Source: Bradyrhizobium sp. CCBAU 53340
GTDB taxonomy: Bacteria > Pseudomonadota > Alphaproteobacteria > Rhizobiales > Xanthobacteraceae
DNA: 64,000 nucleotides
Reading direction: 5' to 3'
Assembly: GCF_015291645.1 (NCBI RefSeq)
Contig: NZ_CP030055.1
Coordinates: 4,402,001-4,466,000 of the forward strand
Shown here in pieces: positions 1 through 7,634 of the stretch. Numbering within the stretch: the first letter of the stretch is position 1; each line of letters opens with the position of its first letter. A program made the position numbers and the translations under genes. A model generated the notes under the pieces. It was not told where the DNA came from, did not search any database, and worked only from the letters and a program-made list of their open reading frames with translations.

Positions 1-386
1 CGCTTCTTCGCAGCGGGCTTCTTCGCCTCTGCCTTTCTCTTCGCCGCTTTCTTCTTCGGCCGCTTCTTCACCTTGGCGCGCTGGGCTGCCGCCAGCGCCG
101 CCCTCGCCCATTGCGCCAGCTCCTCGGAATCGTCGAAGAGGCGCGCCGGCAGCTCCCAGTAGGAGTTCACCAGCACGGTCTTGGCGCGGGTCGAATACTG
201 AAACGGCTTCGAGCCTTCCGCTTCGAAATCAGGGATGGTCACCTCATCGGCGCGGAAGAACAGGCCGGCGCGCAAGGCGAGCGCGAAGTTGACGCCGTCG
301 ACGGAGATGCCGTGGCCGGAAAACATCTTTCGGATCGTGACGGGACCGAAATCGGCGAACAGGTCGATCAGGAATTCGCGGTCCAT
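1..386 (-). CDS. TfoX N-terminal domain protein (partial, 3' end off window)
   Basis: Partial gene read from an ATG at 386; 128 codons are visible and the frame runs off the left edge. The first ~95 residues (MDREFLIDLFADFG..., RKMFSGHGI, FFRADE, YWELP) match the TfoX N-terminal fold, a small domain named after the competence regulator but widespread as a stand-alone protein of unknown function in alphaproteobacteria. From about residue 100 the chain becomes Lys/Ala/Arg-rich (KKRPKKKAAKRK), a basic tail of the kind that may bind nucleic acid or polyphosphate. It lies downstream of the suf operon on the same strand but is separated from it by a palindromic repeat, so it is probably a separate unit. 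A role in competence is not implied. Confidence 0.8.
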   Translation of the reverse strand, partial: MDREFLIDLFADFGPVTIRKMFSGHGISVDGVNFALALRAGLFFRADEVTIPDFEAEGSKPFQYSTRAKTVLVNSYWELPARLFDDSEELAQWARAALAAAQRAKVKKRPKKKAAKRKAEAKKPAAKK

Positions 387-405
387 GGCCCAACTCTCTC
401 CCCGG

Positions 406-530
406 CGTCGTCCTGGCGAACGCCAGGACCCATTACCAGAGGGAGAAGTTTAGCTAAGACTGTCGGTACTAGCACCTCGCTCCATCGAAACATCACGCGG
501 TATGGGTCCTGGCGTTCGCCAGGACGACGG
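406..530. repeat. Pair of inverted palindromic repeats
   Basis: Two copies of a ~28-base element (406-433 and 502-530) lie in opposite orientation. Each copy is itself nearly palindromic (TCCTGGCG-AA-CGCCAGGA). As RNA the region would fold into a long hairpin between the A-type carrier gene and the TfoX-domain gene, so it could act as a 3' processing or termination structure. It resembles the short dispersed palindromes common in Bradyrhizobium intergenic DNA. Confidence 0.75.
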
Positions 531-554
531 CGGAGTGAGACGACAGAACCGGGC

Positions 555-953
555 CTACCCGTCGATCTTGGCCGGGCGCAGCTCGACCGACTCGCCGCAG
601 CCGCAGGCGGAGATCTGGTTGGGGTTGTTGAAGACGAACTGGGCCTGCATCTTGTCGGCCTTGTAGTCCATCTCGGTGCCGAGCAGGAACAGCACGGCCT
701 TGGGATCGACCAGGATCTTGACGCCCTTGTCCTCGACGACCTCATCGGTCGGGCGGATCTCGTGGGCGTATTCGACCGTGTAGGACTGGCCGGCGCAGCC
801 GCCGTTCTTCACGCCGACGCGCAAGCCGACGATCTCAGAATCGGCGCGCTGGGTCAGCTCGGTGATGCGCTGGGCAGCGGCATCCGTCAGCCGCATCACC
901 TGCGGGCGGGGCCGCCGGGGCTTCGGAGTGGATGCTGGTGTTGCCTGTGTCAT
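555..953 (-). CDS. sufA: A-type iron-sulfur cluster carrier (SufA/IscA/ErpA family)
   Basis: 132-residue protein of the HesB/IscA family, which receives [Fe-S] clusters from the SufBCD scaffold and passes them to apoproteins in the cytoplasm. The three conserved ligand cysteines are visible: one in NGGCAGQSY about mid-protein and the pair in the C-terminal ACGCGES motif. The core begins near residue 20 (VMRLTDAAAQRI); the first ~18 residues are a Thr/Pro-rich extension. It is the last gene of the suf cluster, 49 bases after sufT and on the same strand. Sequence alone does not separate SufA from IscA or ErpA; the symbol reflects operon context. Length is slightly above the usual 107-122 because of the N-terminal extension. 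Confidence 0.88.
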   Translation of the reverse strand: MTQATPASTPKPRRPRPQVMRLTDAAAQRITELTQRADSEIVGLRVGVKNGGCAGQSYTVEYAHEIRPTDEVVEDKGVKILVDPKAVLFLLGTEMDYKADKMQAQFVFNNPNQISACGCGESVELRPAKIDG

Positions 954-1002
954 GTCAGTGATGTGGTCCGTTGCGGAGCGAATTCAATGTCGGGTTTACG
1001 CG

Positions 1003-1374
1003 TCACCACATGTTGAGCACGAGGCGGGCCTCGTCGCTCATGCGTTCCGGCGTCCAGGCTGGCTCCCAGACCACCTTGACGTCGACCACGCCGACGCCGG
1101 GGACGCTGGCGACCGCGTTCTCGACCATGGTCGGCAGCTCGCCGGCGGCGGGGCAGTTCGGCGTCGTCAACGTCATCTGCACGTCGACCGACCGGTCATC
1201 CTTGATCTCGACCTTGTAGATCAGGCCGAGCTCGTAGATGTCGGCCGGAATTTCCGGGTCGAACACGGTCTTGAGCCCAGCGATGATCTCGCGGGTGAGA
1301 CGCTCGGTCTCCTCCGGCGGCAGCGCCGAATGGGTCTCCATCGGATTGGCTTTGATCTCGGCCGTGTCACTCAT
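1003..1374 (-). CDS. sufT: SUF system assembly protein SufT (DUF59/MIP18 family)
   Basis: 123-residue DUF59 (MIP18-like) protein, the auxiliary factor found in many suf operons and implicated in Fe-S maturation. The domain occupies about residues 22-120 and contains the family's DPEIPADIYELGLIY and TLTTPNCPAAGELP motifs, the latter with the single conserved cysteine. Its ATG overlaps the sufS stop codon by four bases (ATGA), so translation is probably coupled. Its biochemical role is less well defined than that of SufBCDS; proposed roles are cluster transfer or scaffold accessory function. Identity is secure from motif and context. Confidence 0.9.
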   Translation of the reverse strand: MSDTAEIKANPMETHSALPPEETERLTREIIAGLKTVFDPEIPADIYELGLIYKVEIKDDRSVDVQMTLTTPNCPAAGELPTMVENAVASVPGVGVVDVKVVWEPAWTPERMSDEARLVLNMW

Positions 1375-2618
1375 GCGAACAAATCCCGCGCCTTGAGCAG
1401 CGCCTGTGCCAGATGATCGACTTCTTCCCGCGTATTATACATGCCGAACGAGGCCCGGCAGGTCGCGGTCACGTTGAACCGCTCTAAAAGCGGCATCACG
1501 CAATGAGTGCCGGCGCGCACCGCGATGCCCTGACGGTCGATCACGGTCGCGACGTCATGGGCGTGGGCGCCCTTCAGCTCGAAGGAGATCACCGGACCCT
1601 TGCCCCGCGCGGTGCCGATTAGCCGCAGCGAGTTGATCTCGCGCAGCCGCTCCTGGGCGTAGGCCGTGAGGTCGGCCTCGTGCGCGGCGATGCGCTCCTT
1701 GCCGATCGAATTGACGTAGTCGATGGCCGCGCCAAGGCCCACGGCCTCGACGATCGCCGGCGTGCCCGCCTCGAACTTGTGTGGGGGATCGCCATAGGTG
1801 ACGATCTCGCGCGAGACCTCGCGGATCATCTCGCCGCCGCCGTTGAAGGGACGCATCGCGACCAGATGGTCGTACTTGGCCCAGAGCACGCCGATGCCGG
1901 TCGGGCCATACACCTTGTGGCCGGTAAAGACGTAAAAGTCGCAACCGATGTCCTGGACGTCGACGGGCAGATGCACCGCGCCCTGGCTGCCGTCGACCAG
2001 CACGGGAATGCCGCGCGCATGGGCGATTCTGACGACGTCCTTGACTGGCACGATGGTGCCGAGCGCGTTCGACATCTGGGTGATCGCGACCAGCTTGGTC
2101 TTGGGCGTCAGCAGCTTCTCGAACTCGTCGATGAGGAAATTGCCCTCGTCATCGACAGGCGCCCACTTGATCACGGCCCCCTGACGTTCCCTGAGAAAAT
2201 GCCAGGGCACGATGTTGGAGTGGTGCTCCATGATCGAGATGACGATCTCGTCGCCTTCTACGATGTTCGGCCCGCCCCAGGACGAAGCGACCAGATTGAT
2301 CGCCTCGGTCGCGTTGCGGGTGAAGATCACTTCTTCCGTACGCGGCGCGTTGATGAACTGCGCCACCTTGGTGCGACCGCCCTCATAGGCTTCGGTCGCG
2401 GCATTGGCGAGGTAATGCAGGCCGCGATGAACGTTGGCGTATTCGGATTGGTAGGCCCGCGTCATGCGGTCGAGAACGGCACTGGGCTTCTGCGCCGAGG
2501 CGGCGTTGTCGAGATAGACCAGCTTCTTGCCATAGACCTGCAGGGCGAGGGCCGGAAAATCCTGGCGCACGCGCGCAACATCGTAAGCGCCGTTCTTGAC
2601 TGCAGGATGCGTGCTCAT
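1371..2618 (-). CDS. sufS: Cysteine desulfurase SufS (group II, PLP-dependent)
   Basis: 415-residue class V aminotransferase-fold enzyme that removes sulfur from L-cysteine as a persulfide for Fe-S assembly. The PLP-binding lysine is in FTGHKVYGP (around residue 235) and the catalytic cysteine in RAGTHCVMP (around 370), which matches group II SufS enzymes; the usual second His of RAGHHC is Thr here. The substrate and cofactor motifs LDNAASAQKP and EHHSNIVPW are also present. The start overlaps the end of sufD by four bases and the stop overlaps sufT by four, so three genes are translationally chained. SufS normally needs a SufE or SufU sulfur acceptor, and none is encoded in this operon. Confidence 0.95.
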   Translation of the reverse strand: MSTHPAVKNGAYDVARVRQDFPALALQVYGKKLVYLDNAASAQKPSAVLDRMTRAYQSEYANVHRGLHYLANAATEAYEGGRTKVAQFINAPRTEEVIFTRNATEAINLVASSWGGPNIVEGDEIVISIMEHHSNIVPWHFLRERQGAVIKWAPVDDEGNFLIDEFEKLLTPKTKLVAITQMSNALGTIVPVKDVVRIAHARGIPVLVDGSQGAVHLPVDVQDIGCDFYVFTGHKVYGPTGIGVLWAKYDHLVAMRPFNGGGEMIREVSREIVTYGDPPHKFEAGTPAIVEAVGLGAAIDYVNSIGKERIAAHEADLTAYAQERLREINSLRLIGTARGKGPVISFELKGAHAHDVATVIDRQGIAVRAGTHCVMPLLERFNVTATCRASFGMYNTREEVDHLAQALLKARDLFA

Positions 2619-3937
2619 GACCGCCGCTCCAGCCAGCGCTCGGCAATGCCGATCACGTACTCGCGCAAGACATCATCGGCGATCTGCTCGATCGCCTCGC
2701 CGACGAAGGCCTGGATCAGCAGCGCCTGGGCCTGCTTCTCGGGCAGCCCGCGGGCTTTGAGATAGAACAGCAGACTGTCGTCCAGCGCACCGGCGGTGGC
2801 GCCGTGGCCGCAGGAGACGTCGTCGGCGAAGATCTCAAGCTCGGGCTTGTTGTCGGCCTCGGCCTCGTCCGAGAGCAAGAGCGCCCGGGTCATCATCTTG
2901 CCATCGGTCTTCTGAGCGTCGGGACGGACGATGATGCGGCCCTGGAACACCGAATGGGCGCGATGGTCGATCACGGCGCGGAAGGTTTCGCGGCTGACGC
3001 AGTTCGGCACGGCATGGTCGACCACCAAGGTGGTGTCGCCATGCTCGGTCTTCTGCAACAGGTTGACGCCATTGGCCGAGAGCTCGCTGCCCTCGCCCGC
3101 CAGGGTGATGAAACCCTGGAGGCGGCTGACGGCCGCACCGGTGGTCATGTTGAAGAAGTTGAGTTTGACGTTGGCACCGACGGTGACGAAGTGCGAGGAG
3201 ACGTTCACGGCGTCGGGCGCGTCGTCCATCAGGCGGATATGCGCGACGTCGGCATCGTCGCCGATCCAGAGGATCACCGCGTCGCTGACCTGGTAGCCGC
3301 TCGCCTTCCCGGCCGCGACGAAGCTCTCGACAATAGTGGCGCGCGCGCCTTTGCCAATCTGCAGATGCGAGCGGGTGAACGCGGACGCACTAGCTGCAGT
3401 CGCGATGTGGATGATCTGGATAGGCGCAGACAGCTGCGTGCCGTCGGCCACCGAGATCACGACGCCGTCCGTCGCCATGGCCGCATTGAGCGAGATCACG
3501 GCATCGGTCGCGGTGGTCTGGAGGAGATCGCCGGCGGCGGGATTGGCCTCGTTCGTCAAGAGCTCGCGCAGCGTCTTGAGGCTCACCTCGGACGCCAGCA
3601 CTTTCACGTCGGACAGATCGGCCGCGAACACACCATCGACCAGCACCAGCTTGCGGGCGCCGGCGATCGCATGCGCCTTCACGGCGTCCGCGGCGAGCTT
3701 CAGCGCGGCTGCATCCGGCACCGCTGCCAGCGGCAGTACCTCGCCGACCAGCGCGCGCAGGTCCGTGTATTTCCATTCCTCGATCCGGCGGTGCGGCAGG
3801 CCGAGACGCTCATAGGTCTCGAACGCCTCGCGGCGTACCGCGTTGACCGCAAGCGAACCCGGCAGTCGGCCTTCGGCGCTGGCGAAGAGATCGCTCACCG
3901 CGCGGCCGTTCCCGGTCTTTGCCACAGCAACGTTCAT
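2615..3937 (-). CDS. sufD: Fe-S cluster assembly scaffold protein SufD
   Basis: 440-residue SufD, partner of SufB and SufC in the SufBC2D scaffold complex where [Fe-S] clusters are built. I placed the start at the ATG at 3937 (MNVAVAKTGNGRAV), 11 bases after sufC; the open frame extends far upstream inside sufC but that part is not SufD-like. The C-terminal half carries the SufBD beta-helix core with SHFVTVGANVKLNFF, VFQGRIIVRPDAQKTDGKMM and DDVSCGHGATAGALDDSLLFYL; the His in the CGHGAT segment corresponds to the residue proposed at the SufB-SufD interface. Length and gene order are typical. Confidence 0.93.
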   Translation of the reverse strand: MNVAVAKTGNGRAVSDLFASAEGRLPGSLAVNAVRREAFETYERLGLPHRRIEEWKYTDLRALVGEVLPLAAVPDAAALKLAADAVKAHAIAGARKLVLVDGVFAADLSDVKVLASEVSLKTLRELLTNEANPAAGDLLQTTATDAVISLNAAMATDGVVISVADGTQLSAPIQIIHIATAASASAFTRSHLQIGKGARATIVESFVAAGKASGYQVSDAVILWIGDDADVAHIRLMDDAPDAVNVSSHFVTVGANVKLNFFNMTTGAAVSRLQGFITLAGEGSELSANGVNLLQKTEHGDTTLVVDHAVPNCVSRETFRAVIDHRAHSVFQGRIIVRPDAQKTDGKMMTRALLLSDEAEADNKPELEIFADDVSCGHGATAGALDDSLLFYLKARGLPEKQAQALLIQAFVGEAIEQIADDVLREYVIGIAERWLERRS

Positions 3938-3948
3938 CGCAAAATTCC

Positions 3949-4701
3949 TTACGCGGCATCCTCGAACTGGGCGTAACCGGACGCTTCCAGTTCCAGCGCC
4001 AGATCCTTGCTGCCGCTCTTCACGACACGGCCCTTCGACATCACGTGCACGACGTCGGGCACGATGTAATTCAGCAGCCGCTGATAGTGGGTGATCACGA
4101 CCATCGCGCGCTTCGGCGAGCGCAGCGCGTTGACGCCGTCGGCCGCGATGCGCAGCGCGTCGATGTCCAGGCCCGAATCCATCTCGTCGAGAATGCACAG
4201 GCTCGGCTCGAACAGCGCCATCTGCAGCACCTCGTTGCGCTTCTTCTCGCCTCCGGAGAAGCCGACATTAACGCCGCGCTTGAGCATGTCCTGCGGGATG
4301 TTCAGCGACTTCGAGACCTCGCGGACTTTCTTCAAAAAGTCCGGCGTCGAATATTCGCTCTCGCCGCGGGCCTTGCGCTGCGCGTTCAGCGCGGTGCGCA
4401 GGAAGGTCATGGTGGCGACGCCGGGAATCTCGACCGGATATTGGAACGCCAGGAACACGCCTTTGGCGGCGCGCTCGTCCGGATCCATCTCCAGCAGGTC
4501 CTCGCCCTTGAAGAGGATCTGGCCGTCGGTGACCTCGTAGCCGGGCTTGCCGGCAATGACGTGAGACAGCGTCGACTTCCCGGACCCGTTCGGACCCATG
4601 ATCGCGTGGATCTCGCCCTCGTTCACAGTCAGCGTCAGCCCGTGGAGGATCTCACGCTCCTCGACACGAACCTTGAGGTCTTTCACTTCAAGCAAAGCCA
4701 T
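3949..4701 (-). CDS. sufC: Fe-S cluster assembly ATPase SufC
   Basis: 250-residue soluble ABC-type ATPase that binds SufB and SufD and drives the conformational change exposing the cluster assembly site. Walker A (GPNGSGKST, near residue 37), ABC signature (FSGGEKKRNE) and Walker B (LCILDEMDSGLD) are all intact, and the signature with KKRNE is characteristic of SufC rather than a transporter subunit. It sits between sufB and sufD; a palindromic repeat separates it from sufB by 132 bases, while sufD follows after 11 bases. Nothing is odd in length or motifs. Confidence 0.95.
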   Translation of the reverse strand: MALLEVKDLKVRVEEREILHGLTLTVNEGEIHAIMGPNGSGKSTLSHVIAGKPGYEVTDGQILFKGEDLLEMDPDERAAKGVFLAFQYPVEIPGVATMTFLRTALNAQRKARGESEYSTPDFLKKVREVSKSLNIPQDMLKRGVNVGFSGGEKKRNEVLQMALFEPSLCILDEMDSGLDIDALRIAADGVNALRSPKRAMVVITHYQRLLNYIVPDVVHVMSKGRVVKSGSKDLALELEASGYAQFEDAA

Positions 4702-4719
4702 CTTGTTTTTCCATCTATC

Positions 4720-4828
4720 CCCTCATCCTGAGGAGCGCCGAAGGCGCGTCTCGAAGGATTGAGGCCACCAATCTTTGCGGTATCCATCCTTCGAGACGGC
4801 CGCTTGCGCGGCCTCCTCAGGATGAGGT
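4720..4828. repeat. Long inverted repeat inside the suf operon (RPE-like)
   Basis: The arms begin CCTCATCCTGAGG (4720) and end CCTCAGGATGAGG (about 4827), with inner complementary blocks CGTCTCGAAGGAT and ATCCTTCGAGACG. The transcript between sufB and sufC would fold into a hairpin of roughly 100 bases. The CATCCTGAGGAGC...CGTCTCGAAGGATG type of sequence is a well-known dispersed repeat of Bradyrhizobium and related Rhizobiales. Here it could stabilise or separate the sufB and sufCDS parts of the message. Confidence 0.85.
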
Positions 4829-4833
4829 CTGGG

Positions 4834-6330
4834 CTAACCGACTGATCCTTCAAGCGAGATCGAGATCAGCTTCTGCGCTTCCACTGCGAATTCCATCGGC
4901 AGTTGCTGCAGCACGTCCTTGACGAAGCCATTGACGACGAGACCGACGGCCTCTTCCTGCGAAAGGCCGCGCTGGATGCAGTAGAACAGCACGTCCTCGG
5001 AGATCTTCGACGTCGTCGCCTCGTGCTCGAACGTCGCCGAGGAGTTCTTCGCCTCGATGTACGGCACCGTGTGCGCGCCGCATTTGTCCCCGATCAGCAG
5101 CGAATCGCAGGCGGTGAAGTTGCGCGCACCAGTCGCCTTGCGATGCGCAGTCACGAGACCACGATAGGTGTTCTGCGACTTGCCGGCGGCGATGCCTTTG
5201 GAGATGATGCGGCTCGACGTGTTCTTGCCGAGATGGATCATCTTGGTGCCGGAATCGACCTGCTGGAAGCCGTTCGAGATCGCGATCGAATAGAACTCGC
5301 CGCGCGAATTGTCGCCGCGCAGAATGCAGCTCGGATATTTCCAGGTGATCGCCGAACCGGTTTCGACCTGGGTCCAGGAGATCTTGGAATTGGCGCCGCG
5401 GCAATCGCCACGCTTGGTGACGAAATTGTAGATGCCGCCCTTGCCTTCCGAATTACCGGGGTACCAGTTCTGTACCGTCGAATATTTGATCTCGGCATCG
5501 TCATGCGCAACGAGCTCGACCACGGCGGCGTGCAGCTGGTTCTCGTCGCGCTGCGGCGCAGTGCAGCCTTCGAGATAAGAGACGTAAGAGCCCTTGTCCG
5601 CGATGATCAGCGTGCGCTCGAACTGGCCGGTGTTGCGCTCGTTGATGCGGAAATAGGTCGACAGCTCCATCGGGCAGCGCACGCCTGGCGGCACGTAGAC
5701 GAACGAGCCGTCGGAGAACACCGCCGAGTTCAGCGTCGCGTAGAAATTGTCCGAGGTCGGAACCACCGAGCCGAGATATTTCTGCACCAGCTCGGGGTGT
5801 TCGCGGATCGCCTCCGAGATCGGCATAAAGATCACGCCGGCCTTCTTCAGCTCCGCCTTGAAAGTGGTCGCAACCGAGACCGAATCGAACACCGCATCGA
5901 CCGCGATCTTGCGCTTGGCCGGATCTTCCTCACCCACCTTAGGCTCGACGCCTTCGAGCATGGCAACTTCCCGCAGGGGGATGCCGAGCTTCTCGTAGGT
6001 CTTCAGGATTTCCGGATCGATCTCGTCGAGCGAGGTCACCGTCTTCTTCGGCTTCGGCGCCGCGTAGTAATAGAGGTCCTGGAAGTCGATCTTGGGATAG
6101 TCGACGCGCGCCCAGGTCGGCTCCTGCATGGTCAGCCAGCGGCGATAGGCCTCAAGCCGCCACTGGAGCATCCAGTCGGGTTCGTTCTTTTTCTGCGAGA
6201 TGAATTTTACGATCTCTTCCGACAGCCCCTTGGGGGCCTTCTCGGAGTCGATCAGGGTCTCAAACCCATAACGATACTGGTCGACGTCGATGCGCTTGAC
6301 GCGCTCGACCGTCTCTTGAACGGCTGGCAT
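4834..6330 (-). CDS. sufB: Fe-S cluster assembly scaffold protein SufB
   Basis: 498-residue SufB, the main scaffold subunit on which [Fe-S] clusters are assembled together with SufC and SufD. I chose the ATG at 6330 ([15 protein letters not shown]) because GGAGGA lies just upstream; an upstream in-frame ATG at 6354 has no better ribosome site. Diagnostic blocks are the SufB N-terminal region (residues ~30-110, [12 protein letters not shown]), the [14 protein letters not shown] segment, the cysteine-containing [10 protein letters not shown] block, and the C-terminal [10 protein letters not shown] with conserved Glu and His. It begins 113 bases after the upstream desulfurase gene, and an Irr-type box lies in that gap. 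Confidence 0.95.
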   Translation of the reverse strand: MPAVQETVERVKRIDVDQYRYGFETLIDSEKAPKGLSEEIVKFISQKKNEPDWMLQWRLEAYRRWLTMQEPTWARVDYPKIDFQDLYYYAAPKPKKTVTSLDEIDPEILKTYEKLGIPLREVAMLEGVEPKVGEEDPAKRKIAVDAVFDSVSVATTFKAELKKAGVIFMPISEAIREHPELVQKYLGSVVPTSDNFYATLNSAVFSDGSFVYVPPGVRCPMELSTYFRINERNTGQFERTLIIADKGSYVSYLEGCTAPQRDENQLHAAVVELVAHDDAEIKYSTVQNWYPGNSEGKGGIYNFVTKRGDCRGANSKISWTQVETGSAITWKYPSCILRGDNSRGEFYSIAISNGFQQVDSGTKMIHLGKNTSSRIISKGIAAGKSQNTYRGLVTAHRKATGARNFTACDSLLIGDKCGAHTVPYIEAKNSSATFEHEATTSKISEDVLFYCIQRGLSQEEAVGLVVNGFVKDVLQQLPMEFAVEAQKLISISLEGSVG

Positions 6331-6413
6331 TCCATCCTCCGCTCGTGGTTTCAAGGACCACGGTGGATCAAACTCGAACGACTATTACGATGTTTCTGTG
6401 CGGAAAGCACGGG

Positions 6414-6429
6414 CTTAGAACGGTTCAAG
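6414..6429. promoter_or_regulatory. Putative Irr-binding iron control element (ICE-like box)
   Basis: CTTAGAACGGTTCAAG is an interrupted palindrome with GAA-CGG-TTC at its centre. It resembles the ICE motif (TTTAGAA-NNN-TTCTAAA) bound by Irr, the haem-responsive iron regulator of Rhizobiales. It lies 84 bases upstream of the sufB start, between the IscS-type gene and sufB, so iron control would act on an internal promoter for sufBCDST-A. The match is imperfect in the right arm (TTCAAG instead of TTCTAA), so this is a prediction. Confidence 0.5.
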
Positions 6430-6443
6430 CCGTGTTTCGTCGC

Positions 6444-7583
6444 TTAGCCTCTAAGTAGGGTATTACCGAGCTTTCGCCAAGCCTCTAACGCCCGATTGAT
6501 GTCCTCAGGTTCCGTGGACCAGCCCAGACTGAGGCGCACCGCTCCTTGCGCTACGGTGGCATCGTACCCCATCGCCGAGAGCACGTGGGACGGCTGGACC
6601 TTGCCGGAGGAGCAGGCGGAGCCAGAGGACACGGCGATGCCTTCGAGGTCGAATCCGATCACGGCGGTCTCGGCCTTGAGCCCGGGCGCCGTGAGTAAAA
6701 TGGTATTTGGCAACCGCTCCACATCGTTGGCAAAAACGGTCGCGCCCGCTACGGCGTAGACGCCCTTTTCTAAATGATCTCTGAGGGTTGCCATGCGTTC
6801 CGCATCCTCAGGCAGAGCCTGAAGCGCGGCCTTCACCGCCGCACCGAAGCCAGCGATACCGGCGACATTCTCGGTCCCTGCCCGCCGGTTAAGCTCCTGC
6901 CCGCCCCCCTTCAGCACGGGCTCCAGCCCGGCAATCCCCTCCGCCACGACCAGCGCGCCAATTCCCTTGGGGCCGCCGATCTTGTGGGCAGAAAAGGTCG
7001 CAAGGTCGGCGTCTGCCGCATTAATGTTGAAGGCAATTTTCCCCAGGGCCTGGATCGCATCGACGTGCAGGAGGCCGCCGGCCTCATGGACGATTCCGGC
7101 GGCCTCAGCGATCGGCTGGAGCGCGCCGGTTTCGTTATTGGCCGCCATGATCGAGACCAGTGCGGGGGGACCGTCGGCAAGCAACGCGCGGAGGTGATCG
7201 AGATCGACCACGCCGGCGCGCATGACCCTGATCTGACTGACGCTCTCCGCAGGGAACCGGCCGCCCGCTAGCACCGAGGCGTGCTCGACGGCTGACACCA
7301 GCAGCCGCCGTACCGGCCCGCCCGACGGGCCGCGCAAGCCGGGCGACAGCGCCAGCGCATTGGCCTCGGTTCCAGCGGAGGTGAAAACGACATTCCGCGG
7401 CAGCGCGCCCACCGCCGCCGCAAGCGCGGCGCGGGCGTCCTCGACCAGTCGCCGCGCCTCCCGCCCCTCGGCATGAACGGAGGACGGATTGCCGATCAGC
7501 TCGTACGCCGCCAGCATCGCTGCGCGCGCTTCGGCACGCAGCGGTGTGGTCGCATTCCAGTCGAGATAGACACGGCTTGGCAT
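6444..7583 (-). CDS. Cysteine desulfurase, IscS/NifS type (group I)
   Basis: 379-residue group I cysteine desulfurase, a PLP enzyme converting L-cysteine to alanine and an enzyme-bound persulfide. The PLP lysine is in FSAHKIGGPKG (around 200) and the catalytic cysteine lies on the flexible loop SGSACSSGKVQPSHVL (around 325), the hallmark of IscS/NifS and different from the RAGTHC loop of SufS. The opening VYLDWNATTPLR is canonical. It heads the suf cluster, so two mechanistically different desulfurases are encoded together. Which feeds the scaffold cannot be told from sequence; group I enzymes are less dependent on SufE, which is not encoded nearby. The symbol is left blank because iscS and nifS are used interchangeably for this gene. 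Confidence 0.92.
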   Translation of the reverse strand: MPSRVYLDWNATTPLRAEARAAMLAAYELIGNPSSVHAEGREARRLVEDARAALAAAVGALPRNVVFTSAGTEANALALSPGLRGPSGGPVRRLLVSAVEHASVLAGGRFPAESVSQIRVMRAGVVDLDHLRALLADGPPALVSIMAANNETGALQPIAEAAGIVHEAGGLLHVDAIQALGKIAFNINAADADLATFSAHKIGGPKGIGALVVAEGIAGLEPVLKGGGQELNRRAGTENVAGIAGFGAAVKAALQALPEDAERMATLRDHLEKGVYAVAGATVFANDVERLPNTILLTAPGLKAETAVIGFDLEGIAVSSGSACSSGKVQPSHVLSAMGYDATVAQGAVRLSLGWSTEPEDINRALEAWRKLGNTLLRG

Positions 7584-7634
7584 GGCGTCCTCTTAGCACC
7601 TTTTGGCACCGCGCCAATCGGGCGCCGCCGCACA

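Noticed and set aside
111..1016. Long plus-strand frame over the sufA and sufT region
   Set aside because: It is the antisense shadow of the minus-strand genes; its composition is Arg/His/Gly-rich and it has no recognisable domain.
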